This document shows, one piece after another, positions 29,306 to 37,799 of a DNA stretch of 64,000 bases. Each line of letters begins with the position of its first letter. The stretch's first letter is position 1. The stretch is from NCBI RefSeq assembly GCF_900103325.1, contig NZ_FMXM01000006.1, positions 248,001 to 312,000 of the forward strand. Reading direction: 5' to 3'. The notes under the pieces were generated by a model. The model saw only the letters and a list, made by a program, of their open reading frames with translations, ran no database searches and was not told where the DNA came from. The stretch is from Mesorhizobium qingshengii. GTDB lineage: Bacteria; Pseudomonadota; Alphaproteobacteria; Rhizobiales; Rhizobiaceae. The translations under genes were made by a program, and so were the position numbers.

Positions 29306-29803
29306 ATGGCAAAACAGAAAATGCTCGACGACCTGTTTCACGATACGCTGAAAGACATCTATTTCGCCGAAAAGAAGATCCTGGCGACTTTGCCCAAGAT
29401 GGCCAAGGCGGCACAAAGCGCCGACCTGAAAGCCGCCTTCGAAAAGCATCGCACTGAAACCGAGGGACATGTCGCAAGGCTGGAGAAGGTCTTCGGCGTC
29501 ATCGGCAAGAAGCCCGCGGGCAAGACCTGCGCCGCCATCATGGGCATCACCGAGGAAGGTGCCGAGATCATGGAAGAGTACAAGGGATCCCCCGCCCTCG
29601 ACGCTGGGCTGCTGGCTGCCGCGCAAGCGGTCGAGCACTATGAGATCTCGCGCTATGGCACGCTGAGGACCTGGGCCGGAGAACTCGGCCTCAACGAGGC
29701 GGTGACACTTCTCGAGGCGACACTGAAGGAAGAGAAGGCCACGGACGAAGCCCTGACGCAGATCGCGGAGTCCGCCGTGAACGTCGCGGCCGAAGCCGCA
29801 TAG
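29306..29803 (+). CDS. Ferritin-like DUF892 (YciE/YciF) protein
   Basis: A 165-residue helical protein with the DUF892 start (MLDDLFHDTLKDIYFAEKKI) and metal-ligand carboxylates in EKHRTETEGHVARLEKVF, plus the C-terminal EEKATDEALTQIAE. Ferritin-like four-helix proteins of this family bind a di-iron site and are made under stress. The ATG at 29306 leaves AAAGGAG 6 nt upstream, whereas ATG 29300 would be too close. An EcfG-type promoter precedes it. Function in iron or peroxide stress is inferred. Confidence 0.9.
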   Translation: MAKQKMLDDLFHDTLKDIYFAEKKILATLPKMAKAAQSADLKAAFEKHRTETEGHVARLEKVFGVIGKKPAGKTCAAIMGITEEGAEIMEEYKGSPALDAGLLAAAQAVEHYEISRYGTLRTWAGELGLNEAVTLLEATLKEEKATDEALTQIAESAVNVAAEAA

Positions 29804-29973
29804 ATCCGCAAGGATCGGTCGCCGCGTCTGCAATGATCTGAGGTGTGTTGAGATTCAGGCCGGGCCGAGCCGCAAATGCCGGGTTTCGAGAACCGGAGCG
29901 GACATGAAGTCTGTGAGCACCGGAAGCGGAATCCCGGCGTTTGCGGCCGGCATCACCTGAATGGCGATACACC

Positions 29974-30693
29974 TTAGCGCGGCTCACGCATCATGCTGAG
30001 ATAGGTCGGATCGAACTCGGCGATTTCCTGCAGCCGATGCCAGTCGAGGATGGTCACCGTATGGTTTGCCCAGCTGACGACGCCGACCTTGCGCAAGGCG
30101 CCTATGACACGGTTCATATGCACGACCGAGAGACCGAGTACATCGGCCAGTTCCGCTTGCGACAACGGCAGATGGAAGCTCATGCCATTTGTGCGTTCGA
30201 CAACCTGCAGCCGCACGAACAGCTCGCAGACAAGATGAGCAAGATGCGATGTCTTGGAGCGTCGTCCCATCGCAACGATCCATTCGCGGTGGATGGCGCC
30301 ATCGACCAGCGTGTCCAGCCACAAGAGCCTGGTGAGGTGTGGCGCTTCCTCCGTGATCGCGCGAAGCTTGCTGTGTTCGGCGAAGATGACGTGACAGGGC
30401 GACAGCGCGACGATGCCATGATCCATGGTCTTCAGCAGGAAGGCGTGGAGGTCGACGAAGTCGCCCGGCACCTGCAATGAGGTGAACTGTCGGCCGCCAT
30501 TTTCGAGCACCTTGTAACGTGCCGCCAGGCCGTCGAGGATCAACGTCGAGTAGGTCGGCCGCGATCCGGAAGCGACGATATCCTGACCGATGGCAAAATG
30601 CCTCTCGAACGTCATCGCGCTGTCCAGCAGCGCTTTTTCGGCATCGGAAAGGGCGTCGTGCTGACCGAGGTTCAGATACAGGGGTTCAAGCAC
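29974..30693 (-). CDS. Crp/Fnr family transcriptional regulator
   Basis: A 239-residue regulator. The cyclic-nucleotide-fold domain spans roughly 15-140, with FAIGQDIVASGSRP and VPGDFVDLHAFLL; the C-terminal helix-turn-helix is LPLSQAELADVLGLSVVHMNR followed by VIGALRKVGVV. The GTG at 30693 is chosen because GGAGATTGC sits just before it; an in-frame TTG at 30732 would add 13 residues. No cysteines for an iron-sulfur cluster are obvious at the N-terminus, so FNR-type oxygen sensing is unlikely. Convergent with the DUF892 gene. Confidence 0.87.
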   Translation of the reverse strand: MLEPLYLNLGQHDALSDAEKALLDSAMTFERHFAIGQDIVASGSRPTYSTLILDGLAARYKVLENGGRQFTSLQVPGDFVDLHAFLLKTMDHGIVALSPCHVIFAEHSKLRAITEEAPHLTRLLWLDTLVDGAIHREWIVAMGRRSKTSHLAHLVCELFVRLQVVERTNGMSFHLPLSQAELADVLGLSVVHMNRVIGALRKVGVVSWANHTVTILDWHRLQEIAEFDPTYLSMMREPR

Positions 30694-30842
30694 CGCAATC
30701 TCCAGCGAAAAGACCTGAGAGCCGATCGCCAAGTGTTCTGTCGCAAGCCAGGAGCGGCTTCGGGTGCACTAGGCCTTCGGACGATGACGGGCATTAACAT
30801 TTGTTAGAGTGCGCTTGTTCGCCGGCCAATGCCACTGGTGAT

Positions 30843-30867
30843 GGAACAACAACGTGGTTTGCAGATT
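30843..30867 (+). promoter_or_regulatory. EcfG/RpoE2-type promoter of the DUF6894 gene
   Basis: GGAAC at 30843-30847, 18 nt, TT at 30866-30867; start codon 48 nt later. Confidence 0.6.
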
Positions 30868-30915
30868 GAAGGTTGAACCACTCAACGTTCCATCAAGATC
30901 GGGTCCAGTGAGTAG

Positions 30916-31152
30916 ATGCCAAGATATTTCATGGATCTGTACAGCTGCGACGGCCTCACGGTCGACGAAGAAGGACAGCTGTTCGATACGCCCGAGCGGC
31001 TGCGGCGCGAGGCGGTCCGCATCCTGCCCGACATCATCCGCGACGAGATGCTCGACGGCGACGGCGCGGTCGTTACCGTCAAGGTGCGGGACGAGAGCGG
31101 AAATCGCGTCCTCGTGGCATCGCTGGTCATCTCCACCCAATGGTGCGACTGA
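30916..31152 (+). CDS. DUF6894 family small protein
   Basis: A 78-residue acidic protein, MPRYFMDLYSCDGLTVDEEG at the start, then a RREAVRILPDIIRDE helix and VTVKVRDESGNRVLVASLVI. This F.D..DG...D..G layout is the DUF6894 family frequent in Rhizobiales. It leads a set of small genes continuing at 31255 and 31485 and has a general-stress type promoter. No function is known. Confidence 0.82.
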   Translation: MPRYFMDLYSCDGLTVDEEGQLFDTPERLRREAVRILPDIIRDEMLDGDGAVVTVKVRDESGNRVLVASLVISTQWCD

Positions 31153-31254
31153 GAATTTCTCAGCCCATGTCGGGACGCAATTGAGCCAGCCATCATTTGT
31201 AATCGCCAACGCTGCCACGCTGCCGCACCATCCAAGGCAGGAGGATGCATTGAG

Positions 31255-31488
31255 ATGACGATGTTCCCGAAAATGACGTGCCGGCAGATCGCGGCCCAAT
31301 ATGTCGACAGCAGAAGAACGCTGGCGACGCCGATATCGACGAAGCATGCGTTGCAGGCTCTGAAATCGGCGATGCCGGACTGCGCCCTCTCCGACCAGGA
31401 ATTGGTGACCCTCGTGGCTGAGCTTGCCGTCGAGCGCGGCAGGAGCGTTGATTTCGACATCCGGGCCGAAAGGAGTAGCGGCAAATGA
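31255..31488 (+). CDS. Small hypothetical protein
   Basis: A 77-residue protein with an AGGAGG site about 10 nt before the ATG at 31255. The sequence is amphipathic, with MTCRQIAAQYVDSRRTL and LSDQELVTLVAELAVERGR; no family recognised. Its stop overlaps the next start (ATGA), so it is coupled to the gene at 31485. The DUF6894 gene lies 102 nt upstream, so all three may be one stress operon. Confidence 0.65.
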   Translation: MTMFPKMTCRQIAAQYVDSRRTLATPISTKHALQALKSAMPDCALSDQELVTLVAELAVERGRSVDFDIRAERSSGK

Positions 31489-31670
31489 AACGTGCGAAAG
31501 TCGACACCGAGCGCGATGAGCGCGCCAAGCGTGAATCGCAGATCGTGATCGCCGCCGAACGGGCGGCCCGTGAAGAAAAGACGGCCAAGCTGAAAGCGCT
31601 GCGCCTTGCCGCTCAACAGGCGGACGAGCCTGCGTCGACGGCCCGCGAGCCGGGGCGCCGGCGCGGTTGA
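31485..31670 (+). CDS. Small charged helical protein
   Basis: A 61-residue protein, mostly one long charged helix (ERDERAKRESQIVIAAERAA then REEKTAKLKALRLAA), with a Pro/Arg-rich tail. Probably coiled coil. It overlaps the previous gene by 4 nt and is followed by a terminator at 31749-31777. No family recognised and function unknown. Confidence 0.6.
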   Translation: MKRAKVDTERDERAKRESQIVIAAERAAREEKTAKLKALRLAAQQADEPASTAREPGRRRG

Positions 31671-31748
31671 TTGTCGCGCAAGCTGCACGGCCAACTTCAT
31701 CGACCTGACCACGGGGCTGCGGGCTATTTGTGGGTCTCAAGGCAAAAT

Positions 31749-31777
31749 CCCGGCCCGGCAAGGCCAAGCCGGGTTTT
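31749..31777 (+). terminator. Rho-independent terminator of the small-gene operon
   Basis: CCCGGC (31749-31754) pairs with GCCGGG (31768-31773), then TTTT. It closes the operon starting at 30916. Confidence 0.7.
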
Positions 31778-31823
31778 CCGTGGCGGCTGAGTTAGCCACC
31801 ACGAGAGGAAGCGGCATCAATCC

Positions 31824-32126
31824 TCATGCGGCGTAGCCGCCATAGCCGCGGGCAACGGCGCGGGCGCCGATCACCGGTTCGATATCCGGCCAGAGGATGC
31901 CGGCCGCTTGCGCAAATTCGACCAGCGCATGGCGCGCCTGCTCGATGGTGACATAACCCGGAATGGCGAGGTCACATGCCTGCACAGCGTTGCGGTAAAG
32001 CGGACCCCGGCGGGAGGTCGTCCACTCGGTCAGGAAATCGTGCATTTCGGCCAGCGAGGCAATCTCGCGCTTGAAGCCGAGGCCGACGGTCAGTGCGACC
32101 GGTGAATGAAACAGCTTGTCGTGCAT
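31824..32126 (-). CDS. DUF982 family protein
   Basis: A 100-residue protein of the DUF982 family, which occurs mostly in Rhizobiales. Typical elements: VALTVGLGFKREIASLAEM, FLTEW, then YRNAVQACDLAI and the ARHALVEFAQAAGI end. DUF982 proteins are small helical proteins with no known activity. An EcfG-type promoter (32196-32220) lies 69 nt before the start, fitting a stress response role. A second, broken family member is at 36519-36719. Confidence 0.85.
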   Translation of the reverse strand: MHDKLFHSPVALTVGLGFKREIASLAEMHDFLTEWTTSRRGPLYRNAVQACDLAIPGYVTIEQARHALVEFAQAAGILWPDIEPVIGARAVARGYGGYAA

Positions 32127-32455
32127 GAAGCGGGCTCCTGATTGTCACAGCGCCTGGAGAGATATCCGGGCTGGTCCACGAACGGGACGCCGGGAAACGC
32201 ATTGCGAGGCGGGAGGTTCCAGACGGACATATTGGCCCTGATGTCGGCGGCGATGGCCCGTCAGATCAAATCAGGTGCTTACCCAGACAGGGCTTCCGCT
32301 TACGCCGATCAGCCGCATACCCCGCCAAGGGCGTCGCCCTTTCCACTGGCGGCTGAGGATGCAACGGAGATAGATAATGGTCCGGCTGAATATCTTGCAA
32401 TCGGTGATCGAGGCGAGTGCCATCATCATTCCCTCAAGCTGAAGATTGGCGACGT
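32127..32455. other. Intergenic stretch, promoter only
   Basis: Only the EcfG-type promoter at 32196-32220 was seen. Short open frames on both strands (for example 32241-32522 plus and 32271-32459 minus) show no recognisable family or convincing ribosome site. Confidence 0.5.
32196..32220 (-). promoter_or_regulatory. EcfG/RpoE2-type promoter of the DUF982 gene
   Basis: Minus strand GGAAC (32220-32216), 18 nt, TT (32197-32196); the start codon is 69 nt further. Confidence 0.6.
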
Positions 32456-32686
32456 TCACGGCCGAGCGCTCTTTCCGCTGCTCGACGTTCCCCGACTCGC
32501 TGGATCTTGCCCATCTGACTGATGCGTCTTGTCGTTCACTTCATCGGTGGACCGCGTCAGTCCAATCCCGCTCCTGGGCTTCTTGTTGCCAGCCGCGTCC
32601 TGGGAGAACGCATCAGAAGGGTCGGCACCGGTCTTGGCGGGATATTTTGTTGCTCCAGTTTCGCGATGGTTTTCATTGCCAGACAT
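32456..32686 (-). CDS. Small hydrophilic protein, probable stress protein
   Basis: A 76-residue, very polar protein starting MSGNENHRETGATKYP, rich in Gly, Ser, Asp, Lys and Thr and likely disordered (AAGNKKPRSGIG, DKTHQSDGQD). GGAGAACCG precedes the ATG at 32686 and an EcfG-type promoter lies 27 nt before it, which together argue for a real gene. No family was recognised. Hydrophilin-like behaviour is possible by composition only. Confidence 0.6.
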   Translation of the reverse strand: MSGNENHRETGATKYPAKTGADPSDAFSQDAAGNKKPRSGIGLTRSTDEVNDKTHQSDGQDPASRGTSSSGKSARP

Positions 32687-32713
32687 TTTCGGTTCTCCAG
32701 TGTGATGACCGAT

Positions 32714-32738
32714 AACAGCCCCGCGCGCTGCGAGTTCC
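32714..32738 (-). promoter_or_regulatory. EcfG/RpoE2-type promoter of the gene at 32456
   Basis: Minus strand GGAAC (32738-32734), 18 nt, TT (32715-32714). Together with the divergent promoter at 33015 it accounts for most of what is visible in the 393-nt gap 32687-33079; the rest (32739-33014) shows nothing else. Confidence 0.6.
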
Positions 32739-33014
32739 CCGTCCATTGGGACATTCCTGACTGCCGGTCGTTGGCCAGCAAAGGAGACGGGCAAGGCCAG
32801 CTATTGGGTTGCATCGTCCCGGATCACGCTGCCCCCTTTTTGATACCCTTAGGGACTGCGTAACGCCGTGGATTTTCAATGGTTCCCCCGACAGCGTGGC
32901 CCGTTGATGGTTGCCCGTCACCCGCCATGGCGCTGCGGCCGGTTCGATCCAACGGGTATCGCCGGGACTAGGCCGCGCGCGAAAATATCCAGCCCTGTTT
33001 ATCGCCAATCGCCT

Positions 33015-33039
33015 GGAACAAAGGCGATGGGCGCAGATT
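33015..33039 (+). promoter_or_regulatory. EcfG/RpoE2-type promoter of the DUF4142 gene
   Basis: GGAAC at 33015-33019, 18 nt, TT at 33038-33039; start codon 40 nt later. Like the promoter at 29248, it reads GGAACAAA and ends GATT before a GTCGAC. Confidence 0.65.
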
Positions 33040-33079
33040 AGGTCGACAGCACATGTGTGCCTAAACAAGGAACGATCGT

Positions 33080-33829
33080 ATGAAAACTCGCCTAATGCTG
33101 GCCTCGCTGGCCACAGCCACAGCCATGGCTTTCGCACTGCCCAGCTTCGCCGCCGACAGCGCGCAAGACTTTGTCGACAAGGCCGCCGCAGGCGGAATGT
33201 TCGAAGTTGATTCGAGCAAGATCGCCGAAGGCAAAGCACAGGATCCAGGCGTCAAGGACTTCGCGCACAAGATGATTGAAGATCATGGCGCGGCCAATGC
33301 CAAGCTGGAAACGATCGCCGGCGAGCAGAAGCTGAAAGTGCCGACGCAACTAGATGCGAAGCACAAGGGCGATCTGGACGCTCTGCAAAATGGCAAGGAT
33401 CCATTCGACGGATCGTACGTCCAGATGCAACGCGATGCCCATTCCGACGCCGTGACGCTGTTCGAGAGCTATGCCAAGGACGGCGACAACGCCGAGCTAA
33501 AGACGTTCGCCCAGGAGACCGTTCCGACACTCAAGGCGCACAGGGACATGATCGAGAAAATCGCGGCGGCCCTCGACACCAAGACGTCGAGTTCAGAGAC
33601 GCCGAAAGTTACGGTCGGCGACACGCCCGATGCGACCCCTCCCCTGTCCGGCGCGAACAGCTTCACCGAGGACCAGGCCAAAGGCCGTATCCAGGATGCC
33701 GGTTTCTCGGATGTCTCGAAGCTGACAAAGGACGATCAAGGCATCTGGCGCGGACAGGCGAACAAGGACGGCAAAAGCACCACCGTGGCGCTGGACTACA
33801 AGGGCAACGTCGTTGCCGGAACCAAGTAA
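33080..33829 (+). CDS. DUF4142 exported protein with C-terminal PepSY-like domain
   Basis: A 249-residue protein with signal peptide MKTRLMLASLATATAMAFALPSFA. The DUF4142 domain (about 28-165) shows FVDKAAAGGMFEVDSSKIA and VKDFAHKMIEDHGAANAKLE and a predicted helical, ferritin-like bundle. A linker rich in Ser/Thr/Pro leads to a small C-terminal domain (FTEDQAKGRIQDAGFSDVSK and WRGQANKDGKS) like those in PepSY-related proteins. First gene of a two-gene stress operon, 24 nt before the glycine-zipper gene. Confidence 0.88.
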   Translation: MKTRLMLASLATATAMAFALPSFAADSAQDFVDKAAAGGMFEVDSSKIAEGKAQDPGVKDFAHKMIEDHGAANAKLETIAGEQKLKVPTQLDAKHKGDLDALQNGKDPFDGSYVQMQRDAHSDAVTLFESYAKDGDNAELKTFAQETVPTLKAHRDMIEKIAAALDTKTSSSETPKVTVGDTPDATPPLSGANSFTEDQAKGRIQDAGFSDVSKLTKDDQGIWRGQANKDGKSTTVALDYKGNVVAGTK

Positions 33830-33853
33830 AACAACGATCAAGGAGATCAAAGC

Positions 33854-34456
33854 ATGAAAACGGTAACCGGACTTTTCGACAACTACGATGATGCCTCTAG
33901 CGCCGTCGCCAAACTGGAGGCCAGCGGTATTCCGCATTCGGATATCAGCATCGTCGCCAACAACGCGAGAGACCGCGTCCATAGCGATGGCTCCAAGGCT
34001 GCAGACGATGCCGCCGGTGGCGCAGGCCTTGGCGCCGCGATCGGCGGAGCTAGCGGACTGCTGGCAGGGCTTGGCTTGATGGCCATACCTGGTGTTGGCC
34101 CGGTCGTGGCCGCTGGGTGGCTGGCTGCCACCGCGGTTGGCGCTGTCGGTGGTGCAGTCGTCGGGGGCGCCGCAGGGGGGCTCGTCGGCGCTCTTACGGA
34201 TTCCGGCGTCCCGGAAGACGATGCCCATGTCTATGCCGAGGGAGTGCGTCGCGGCGGCACATTGGTAACAGCCAAGGTCGACGAACAGTTGGCTCCCAAT
34301 GCCGAACGGATTCTGGGTCAGTCCAAGTCCGTAAATCTGGAAGACCGCAGAGGCGAATATCAGGCCGGCGGCTGGACCGGCTTTGATGCTGACGCGGAAA
34401 GCTACCCGACAAATGAAATCGGGCGCGACCGCGGCCGCGACGTCAATCGAGTCTAG
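33854..34456 (+). CDS. General stress protein 17M-like, glycine-zipper protein
   Basis: A 200-residue protein. The N-terminal GTTVTGLF-type segment (MKTVTGLFDNYDDASSAVAK) belongs to the general stress protein 17M domain; the middle is a Gly/Ala-rich hydrophobic zipper (about 60-120: GGAGLGAAIGGASGLLAGLG and VGGAVVGGAAGGLVGAL) that can insert in membrane. A GGAGA site precedes the start. Cotranscribed with the DUF4142 gene and ended by the terminator at 34465-34505. Role in osmotic or envelope stress is inferred. Confidence 0.85.
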   Translation: MKTVTGLFDNYDDASSAVAKLEASGIPHSDISIVANNARDRVHSDGSKAADDAAGGAGLGAAIGGASGLLAGLGLMAIPGVGPVVAAGWLAATAVGAVGGAVVGGAAGGLVGALTDSGVPEDDAHVYAEGVRRGGTLVTAKVDEQLAPNAERILGQSKSVNLEDRRGEYQAGGWTGFDADAESYPTNEIGRDRGRDVNRV

Positions 34457-34464
34457 TTGATAAG

Positions 34465-34505
34465 ACCTCCCGGTCGAAACTTCGAACTTCGTCCGGGAGG
34501 TTTCG
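34465..34505 (+). terminator. Rho-independent terminator
   Basis: ACCTCCCGG (34465-34473) pairs with CCGGGAGGT (34493-34501), then TTCGTT. It ends the stress operon from 33080. Confidence 0.75.
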
Positions 34506-34546
34506 TTGCATGCACAGTACGTTCCCAACGGCCGGGGACATCCCGG

Positions 34547-35695
34547 CTAACGCATCAGCCCCGCTGCGCGCAAAGCGTCCTCTATCACCTTGGAAACACT
34601 TTTGACCGAGTCGCCTCGACGGTCGGGCTGCGGTTGCGCGACGCGCGCTGCTCGCACATTTTCCGCCGGCGTATAAGGGAGCAGAGCCGTGCCCGATGCG
34701 GGTCGTCTCGGGGCCTTCTCGAGATCAGGCTCACTGGCATCGGCAAGTCCCCAGAAGCCGGCGATCCGGCGTGTTGATGATATTCCTACATCCAGCATGA
34801 ATGGCGCTGCGACGCCCAGGCCATCATCACCCGACGTCTTCAAGGGTGTGCCATGGCCCATGCCAGCGATGGTGTATGTTTCGATGAGTTCGTTGCCATC
34901 GGCATCACACCACACCTTTCGCATGTGCCCATCGACGGTCTCTTTTCGCGTTGGGCCAGCGTCCACGCCGTGTACCCCTTGCCACTGGGCAAGGATGGAA
35001 TCGGCATTGGAAGACGCCACAGTATTGTCGGCCGTGCCCTGCCAGATCGAGATCTTTGGCCAAATCCCTTCGTGCGGGGACGCAGCGCTTAAGCGCTGCT
35101 GAAGCCCAGTCTTCGATGGGCCGCCATGGCCGCGCATGCGATCGAATGCCTGGGGGATCGTCGATGCGCTGCCGTAGGCAAGTCCTGCAATAATCGCTCC
35201 GCCGGCGAACACGTCTGGGTATGTTGCCAGCATTGCCGTTGCCATTGCTCCCCCGGCGGAGAGCCCGGTGATGAAAACGCGCCGACGGTCGAGGCTATGC
35301 CTTGTCACCATGGCTTCGATCATCTGGCGGATGGAGAGCGCTTCGCCGCGGTCGCGTGTTACATCTTCGGGCACGAACCAGTTGAAGCAGAGATTGGGAT
35401 TGTTGCCACGCTGCTGCTCCGGAAAGAGCAGCGTAAACCCCTGTTCGGCCGCCAGCTTGGACCACCCGGATGCATGGTCGTATCCATCCGCGGTCTGCGT
35501 GCAGCCGTGCAGGACGACAACCAACGCAGCTCCACGCGGGAGATTCTCAGGAACGTATGAGCGCGCACCCAAGGCACCGGGATTGGATCCGAAACCAGCT
35601 ATGTCGGACAAGCGACTGTCGTGGCGCTGCAGTGAAAGAACCGTTCGGCCCCGCATTGCGGTCAGGCGAGTGATTGTATCTGAGATGTTTCGCAA
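34547..35695 (-). CDS. PHB depolymerase family esterase
   Basis: An alpha/beta hydrolase of 382 residues. Start at TTG 35695 gives the conserved N-terminus MRNISDTITRL, with AAGGATC about 8 nt upstream; frames reach back to 35779 without such fit. LVVVLHGCTQTADGYDHASGW is the oxyanion region and GLSAGGAMATAM the nucleophilic serine (GxSxG), with HGTPLKT near the catalytic His. Family members cleave short polyesters such as polyhydroxybutyrate or other esters; there is no clear signal peptide, so it is probably intracellular. No stress promoter seen. Confidence 0.85.
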   Translation of the reverse strand: MRNISDTITRLTAMRGRTVLSLQRHDSRLSDIAGFGSNPGALGARSYVPENLPRGAALVVVLHGCTQTADGYDHASGWSKLAAEQGFTLLFPEQQRGNNPNLCFNWFVPEDVTRDRGEALSIRQMIEAMVTRHSLDRRRVFITGLSAGGAMATAMLATYPDVFAGGAIIAGLAYGSASTIPQAFDRMRGHGGPSKTGLQQRLSAASPHEGIWPKISIWQGTADNTVASSNADSILAQWQGVHGVDAGPTRKETVDGHMRKVWCDADGNELIETYTIAGMGHGTPLKTSGDDGLGVAAPFMLDVGISSTRRIAGFWGLADASEPDLEKAPRRPASGTALLPYTPAENVRAARVAQPQPDRRGDSVKSVSKVIEDALRAAGLMR

Positions 35696-35843
35696 ATCGA
35701 GATCCTTGACCGCCAGGGTGGCGAAAACCGCGCACAATGCACGTTCAGGCAACATCGTTGCTGCACTGCACAATAACAAGCTTACGTTGGGTCAGGCAAC
35801 CAGGGTATGAAGCGCTGGCCGAGCTTGGCATCGACTGTGCGAA

Positions 35844-35868
35844 GGAACCAAAGTCTTGGGAGGAGCTT
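35844..35868 (+). promoter_or_regulatory. EcfG/RpoE2-type promoter of the gene at 35918
   Basis: GGAAC at 35844-35848, 18 nt, TT at 35867-35868; start codon 49 nt later. Confidence 0.6.
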
Positions 35869-35917
35869 CATGGATTGAGCGCCGCGACGGCGCGCATCGG
35901 ACATCCAGGAGGACGAA

Positions 35918-36103
35918 ATGGGCTTTTTCAGCAAGGTGTTTTCGGGTCTGACCGGCAGAAGAGCGGATGACAAGAAGGAAACGGGAGACATGCGCAAGGC
36001 TACAGGCGCGGGGCCAGCTCTCGCGGCACACTCCAAGGACGCAAGAACCTCCGCTGCCACCGGGCAAAACCCGCAAGCCGCCAGGAAGAAAGCGCCCAAG
36101 TGA
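35918..36103 (+). CDS. Small basic protein of unknown function
   Basis: A 61-residue Lys/Arg/Ala-rich protein (MGFFSKVFSGLTGRRADDKK at the start, PQAARKKAPK at the end). The N-terminus GFFSKVFSGL can form a short amphipathic helix; the rest looks disordered. AGGAGG lies just before the ATG, and an EcfG-type promoter precedes it. No family was recognised. Confidence 0.65.
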   Translation: MGFFSKVFSGLTGRRADDKKETGDMRKATGAGPALAAHSKDARTSAATGQNPQAARKKAPK

Positions 36104-36247
36104 CGACGGAAACGCGTTCGACCCCGCCTTGCCGAGCGTTCATTGGTCGGCTGACAGCGAACTGCTCTGCTGAGCCAGTTTGATTTCCATGAAGGAGGCG
36201 GGTCGATAGTTACCTACACGGAAACAGAACCCGGCCTGATCACATGG

Positions 36248-36272
36248 GGAACCGTCCTGCGAGTTCCTTGTT
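36248..36272 (+). promoter_or_regulatory. EcfG/RpoE2-type promoter of the gene at 36301
   Basis: GGAAC at 36248-36252, 18 nt, TT at 36271-36272; start codon 28 nt later. Confidence 0.6.
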
Positions 36273-36300
36273 GTTCTTCACACAACCGGAGATATCGCCG

Positions 36301-36465
36301 ATGCCGAAGGACCAGAACAAAGCCCAGGATACGGATCGCGAGGCGATGCATCTCGCAGAGACGACGGACGTATCGCCGAAGCAGGCGAAGGATCTGTTGC
36401 GCGAGCAAGGCGGCGACAAGAAGAAGGCCGCTGAAAAGGCAAGGAATTTCAAGGCTGAGGGCTAA
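36301..36465 (+). CDS. Small helical protein (UBA-like)
   Basis: A 54-residue protein with GGAGATATC about 7 nt before the ATG at 36301. After a charged start it has two helices, REAMHLAETTDVSPKQAKDL and LREQGGDKKKAAEKARNF, whose spacing resembles a three-helix UBA-like fold (S/T-x-x-x-A-x-x-x-L-...-G-D). That resemblance is visual only. Transcribed from an EcfG-type promoter. Function unknown. Confidence 0.6.
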   Translation: MPKDQNKAQDTDREAMHLAETTDVSPKQAKDLLREQGGDKKKAAEKARNFKAEG

Positions 36466-36518
36466 CAGCCGCCTAGTGTTCAAGACATCGGCAAAGTGCG
36501 CCTGCGCGAATGCGCTGA

Positions 36519-36719
36519 TGCGCTGCGATCCCATCGGTCAACGGCGCATGCGAGTTTCTGGTCGACTGGTCGCGCGCCATACACATGATGCACTATCCGT
36601 CCGCACGCGAATTGGTGCCAGCAGCGCGCGAGGCGAAGGCAAGACCTGGCCGGGCCAAAATGGCCTTTGTCGTGATGGCCGCCCTTGCGGGCGTCCTGTC
36701 CGCACGCGCTGCTGAGTAG
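36519..36719 (+). pseudogene. DUF982 remnant (5' part missing)
   Basis: The frame reads from a stop at 36516-36518 to TAG at 36717-36719 (66 codons). It holds FLVDWSR, then YPSARELVPAAREAKARPGR and AFVVMAALAGVL, which match the second half of DUF982. The first half of the domain is absent from this frame. The first ATG at 36585 would give only 44 residues. Most likely a decayed copy; a short expressed protein cannot be excluded. Confidence 0.45.
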
Positions 36720-36728
36720 GCGCGACCA

Positions 36729-37799
36729 GTGGCCTCGAAGGTAACGCAGAACCAGCAGCAGCCGGGCAACCGCTCCTCCTTGATCGATGGAGAAGCGGCG
36801 AGTCGCGCTGCATCAACCACAGAGGCCAGTAAGGCCAGCCTCAAATCCGAGCAAGGCGAGCGTGGGCGCGACGCGGCCTGGCCATCGCAGATCCCGGCGC
36901 TCGGCTGGAAAGATATTTTCTGGCGGTTGTGGGAAGAGTTCAACAAGGACCGCGTGCTGCTGGTCGCGGCCGGCGCCACCTTCTATCTGCTGCTTGCGCT
37001 ATTCCCGGCCCTGGCGGCGTTCATTTCGATTTATGGTTTTGTCGCGGATCCAGTCACTGTCGCAGATCATGTCGCCTATCTCGGCGGATTGCTGCCATCA
37101 GGCGGCCTCGATCTCATTCGCGGCCAGTTGCAGGCATTGGCCAGGCAGAAGCCAGGCGCTCTCGGGACCGGCTTTTTCGTCGGCCTCGGTATCGCCCTGT
37201 GGAGTGCCAACAGCGGAATGAAGGCGCTCTTCGATGCCATGAACATCGCTTATGAGGAGCGCGAGAAGCGCAGCTTCATCACCCTCAACCTGATGTCGAT
37301 CCTGTTCACGGTCGGAGCCTTGATGATCGGCATCGTCCTGTTGCTGACGGTGGGCGTTGTTCCTGCATTGCTGCGCTATTTCTACCTGGATGGGTGGACG
37401 GAAGCGCTTGTCGCGGTGTCTCGCTGGCCAATATTGGTGGGCGCGATGCTGACCGGCATCTCCCTGCTCTACCGCTTCGGTCCAAGCCGGGAGCGTGCGA
37501 AGTGGCGATGGCTCAGCTGGGGCGCTCTTATCGCGACAGCGGTGTGGATCTCAGCTTCATGGCTCTTCTCGTTCTATCTGCAGCATTTTGCCAACTACAA
37601 CGCAACATACGGATCGCTTGGCGCGGTCGTCGGCTTGATGATGTGGACGTGGATTTCAGTCATCATTCTCATCGCTGGAGCCGCAATCAATGCCGAGATG
37701 GAACATCAGACGGCAGTGGACTCCACTACAGGCCCGGCGCGGCCGATGGGGGAGCGCGGTGCAGTGGTTGCCGACACTCTGGGCAAGATTGCGGATTAA
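36729..37799 (+). CDS. YihY/BrkB family inner-membrane protein
   Basis: A 356-residue polytopic membrane protein starting at GTG 36729. A hydrophilic N-terminal tail of about 60 residues (rich in Ala, Ser, Glu) leads to the YihY domain: FWRLWEEFNKDRVLLVAAGATFYLLLALFP, then GLGIALWSANSGMKALFDAMNIAY and the C-terminal NATYGSLGAVVGLMMWTWIS. About six transmembrane helices. Formerly called ribonuclease BN by mistake; true function unknown. Located between the small stress genes and catalase, without its own obvious stress promoter. Confidence 0.88.
   Translation: MASKVTQNQQQPGNRSSLIDGEAASRAASTTEASKASLKSEQGERGRDAAWPSQIPALGWKDIFWRLWEEFNKDRVLLVAAGATFYLLLALFPALAAFISIYGFVADPVTVADHVAYLGGLLPSGGLDLIRGQLQALARQKPGALGTGFFVGLGIALWSANSGMKALFDAMNIAYEEREKRSFITLNLMSILFTVGALMIGIVLLLTVGVVPALLRYFYLDGWTEALVAVSRWPILVGAMLTGISLLYRFGPSRERAKWRWLSWGALIATAVWISASWLFSFYLQHFANYNATYGSLGAVVGLMMWTWISVIILIAGAAINAEMEHQTAVDSTTGPARPMGERGAVVADTLGKIAD

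Noticed and set aside
32241..32522. Small plus-strand frame in the stress region
   Set aside because: No ribosome site or recognised family, and it overlaps the minus-strand gene at 32456-32686, which has better support.
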